Assembly: GCF_937881195.1 (NCBI RefSeq)
Contig: NZ_CALGFC010000002.1
Coordinates: 1 to 8,114, forward strand
DNA from: an uncultured Methanobrevibacter sp.
GTDB lineage: Archaea; Methanobacteriota; Methanobacteria; Methanobacteriales; Methanobacteriaceae
Length of the DNA: 8,114 nucleotides
Direction: 5' to 3'
Every line of letters begins with the position of its first letter. The first letter of the stretch is position 1. This document shows positions 6,233 to 8,114 of this stretch, piece by piece. Under the pieces are notes generated by a model that did no database searches, was not told where the DNA came from, and saw nothing but the letters and a program-made list of their open reading frames with translations. A program made the translations under genes and the position numbers.

Positions 6233-8114
6233 CTGGTAAAGAGTAAATATGCCTATTTAGTAGGCATTTTCTTTATTTTATCTATATTTGTATCTATTCA
6301 GTTTTGTGCTGCTGATGGTTCAGTAACTATTAGTAACTCTACTTCTGGTGGATTAAACAGTACTATATCTAGTTCTGAAAATTATAATAATATTAACCTT
6401 TTAAATGGAACATATAAGGGCGGAAATAACAATAAATTATCTGTAAACAGTAATAAAAATTTAACAATACAGAGCTACGATTCTAATAATAAAGCTACTA
6501 TTGATTGTTCTGGCTCATGGTTTATAAATAATAAGGGAAATTTAACACTTAAGAATTTAATAATAAAGAATGCTGGTTTTTATGAAAATGGTGCAGTATA
6601 CAATAGTAAAAGTTTAACTATAATTAATTGTACTTTTTTAAGTAATACTGGTTTTCCAATGGGTGCAGCTATTTATAACACTGGTGATTTAAGTATTACT
6701 GGCTCTAATTTTATCAATAACTCCGTTTATAGTGATGGTGGAGCTATTTATAATAGTGGAAATTTAGATATTTATGATTCTATCTTCACAGGTAATAAAG
6801 CTAGTGGTAGTGGTGGAGACATTTATAACATTGGAAATTTAACTGTTAATTCTTCTAATTTTACTAATTCTTCTGTTAATAATTATGGTGGTTCCATATA
6901 TACATCTGGAAATTCATATATCGTTAATTCTAATTTTATTTTTACTAAAGCTAGTTTCGGCGGGGCTGTTTTTGTTAATGGATACTCTAAAATATATAAC
7001 TCTACCTTTATTAATTGTCGCGTTCCAGACCGTGGAGGAGCTATTTATAATAATGATAGTTTAACTCTCAATAATTCTATTTTTAATGGTAATAATGCAA
7101 GTATTGGGGGTTCTATTTTCAACATTGGTAAATTAATAGTTAATAATTCTAGTTTTAATAATAGTTATGTTCCAGACCGTGGAGGAGCTATTTTTTCTAA
7201 TAATAATTGTAATATTTCTAATTCAATTTTTACTAATAATAAAGCTTGTCAGGGCGGAGCTATTTTCAATGATGTCACAGGATATTTATTTGTTTTTGGA
7301 AATCAAATGTTAAATAATAAAGCTACTTATATAGGGGATTCAATTTATAATGATGGAAAAATTTGTATTATTGGGCTCACATTTTTAAATAATAATTCAT
7401 ATTATGTTGAAAATGGACAAAATTTTTTAATCTTTGCTAATTTAACTGATAATATGGGCAATCCTATTACTGGCGGAATTATTTCTTTTTATTTAAATAA
7501 TAATTTCCTAGGAAATGTTAATGTGATTAATGGCATGGCAAATCTAACATATTATGTTGATATTGCTGGTCCTTCTATAGTATCTGGTTATTATTCTGGT
7601 TATTATTCTAATTCTAGCTATGGTGATCAAGGAATTATTATTAAAAATGGTTTACTTACAAATTCTCACAAACAAAGGGTTAATATTACTGTTTCTAATG
7701 TTAGTGGCAAACTATCCAAGAAAGTAAATTTAACTGCTAAATTAACTGATGAAAATGGAAATGATCTTCGTGATAAAATCCTTAAGTTTTATGTGAATGG
7801 TGTTTACTATGGTAGTAGTACTACCAATAATCAAGGTATTGCTAAATTATCGTATACTCTTTCAAATATCGGATTATCTACTTATTATGTTGTTTTTGAT
7901 GGGGATGCTGATTACATGTCATTTGTCAGTTCTAATGCTAGTGTTAGTGTTGGTAAGGGTGATTTGAGTGTTGTGGTTGTGGATGTTTCTGGTAAGTTTA
8001 ATAGTAGTGTTGTTTTAAATGCTACTGTTAAAAATCAGGAAGGGGATCCGGTTTCTGGTGTTTTGGTTAAGTTTTATATTAATGGTGTGAATGTTGGAAA
8101 TGGAACCACTAATG
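6233..8114 (+). CDS. Adhesin-like surface protein, 5' part (runs off the window)
   Basis: The first 627 codons of a secreted adhesin-like protein, open to the last base. Numbering from CTG 6233: a Sec signal peptide at about 1-27 (VKSKY, a hydrophobic core to residue 24, then FCA-ADG with cleavage after Ala26 or 27). Residues 65-385 form a right-handed parallel beta-helix of about 24-residue coils with repeated GGAIYNxGxL..S.F.NN motifs, as in pectate-lyase-like adhesins. From about 393 come Ig-like domains, at about 393-455, 482-573 and 575 onward, with LTDxxGNP, KFYVNGV and YYVVFDGDADY signatures of archaeal Ig-like repeats. Asn-x-Ser/Thr sequons are numerous, suiting surface N-glycosylation. 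It probably acts in cell-cell or host attachment. There is no in-frame ATG before the signal peptide, so CTG 6233 or TTG 6218 must be the start. Cell-wall anchoring would lie beyond the window. Confidence 0.92.
   Translation, partial: MVKSKYAYLVGIFFILSIFVSIQFCAADGSVTISNSTSGGLNSTISSSENYNNINLLNGTYKGGNNNKLSVNSNKNLTIQSYDSNNKATIDCSGSWFINNKGNLTLKNLIIKNAGFYENGAVYNSKSLTIINCTFLSNTGFPMGAAIYNTGDLSITGSNFINNSVYSDGGAIYNSGNLDIYDSIFTGNKASGSGGDIYNIGNLTVNSSNFTNSSVNNYGGSIYTSGNSYIVNSNFIFTKASFGGAVFVNGYSKIYNSTFINCRVPDRGGAIYNNDSLTLNNSIFNGNNASIGGSIFNIGKLIVNNSSFNNSYVPDRGGAIFSNNNCNISNSIFTNNKACQGGAIFNDVTGYLFVFGNQMLNNKATYIGDSIYNDGKICIIGLTFLNNNSYYVENGQNFLIFANLTDNMGNPITGGIISFYLNNNFLGNVNVINGMANLTYYVDIAGPSIVSGYYSGYYSNSSYGDQGIIIKNGLLTNSHKQRVNITVSNVSGKLSKKVNLTAKLTDENGNDLRDKILKFYVNGVYYGSSTTNNQGIAKLSYTLSNIGLSTYYVVFDGDADYMSFVSSNASVSVGKGDLSVVVVDVSGKFNSSVVLNATVKNQEGDPVSGVLVKFYINGVNVGNGTTN
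6249..6267 (+). repeat. 7-bp hairpin just inside the adhesin coding region
   Basis: ATGCCTA (6249-6255) and TAGGCAT (6261-6267) are perfect inverted arms around TTTAG. The stem begins 16 bases after the first base of the proposed CTG start and lies in signal-peptide codons. It is more GC-rich than its surroundings, so it should form in the mRNA. Confidence 0.5.
7022..7193 (+). repeat. Two exact 25-bp copies, 147 bp apart, within the beta-helix
   Basis: The 25 bases at 7022-7046 recur without change at 7169-7193, both starting GTTCCAGACCGTGG and encoding VPDRGGAI. The 147-bp period equals 49 codons, that is two beta-helix coils. Other coils encode GGAIY with different codons, so this pair looks recently duplicated or homogenised. 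Confidence 0.75.

Noticed and set aside
6293..6313. Lipoprotein signal with Cys25 in the adhesin
   Set aside because: The residues before the cysteine (IQF) do not fit a lipobox, while FCA-ADG fits ordinary signal peptidase cleavage.
1..8114. Insertion sequence, prophage, tRNA or rRNA genes
   Set aside because: No transposase, integrase or phage protein, no terminal repeats with target duplications, and no tRNA or rRNA signature were found.

Overview
The window reads as chromosomal DNA of a methanogenic archaeon of the Methanobacteriales, most likely Methanobrevibacter. Three things point there: very low GC with A/T-dominated spacers, a cfbD gene (coenzyme F430 biosynthesis, specific to methane-metabolising archaea), and a large asparagine-rich adhesin-like protein with beta-helix and Ig-like repeats, typical of Methanobrevibacter and Methanosphaera. 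A full-length catalase narrows it towards the few oxygen-tolerant species with this enzyme, such as M. arboriphilus or M. cuticularis. The species is inferred, not shown.

Layout: (1) 1-135, AT-rich tail with a T-rich terminator for the minus strand. (2) 136-2075, minus-strand pair katA -> DUF454/YbaN-like membrane protein, 23 bp apart. (3) 2076-3190, a 1.1-kb non-coding block. It holds the katA promoter, three 15-bp iterons bracketed by a 13-bp perfect inverted repeat, and three tandem copies of a roughly 199-bp unit that share an invariant 21-bp dyad-containing core. (4) 3191-3478, plus-strand orphan gene of 95 codons. (5) 3479-3606, convergent spacer with a hairpin terminator. (6) 3607-5338, minus-strand pair cfbD -> hisH, 22 bp apart. 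(7) 5339-6232, 0.9 kb of AT-rich divergent spacer. (8) 6233-8114, the 5' part of an adhesin-like protein gene that runs off the window and probably starts at a rare CTG codon.

Functional reading: the catalase removes H2O2 in an organism of a group thought not to make heme, so its cofactor probably comes from outside. CfbD makes the nickel tetrapyrrole F430 for methyl-coenzyme M reductase. HisH supplies ammonia for histidine and AICAR formation. The adhesin-like protein is exported and probably mediates surface contact. No complete new defence or mobile system is visible. The most unexplained structure is the repeat block at 2309-3110, which combines iterons, an inverted repeat, tandem units with a conserved core, and a Shine-Dalgarno-led 8-codon reading frame.
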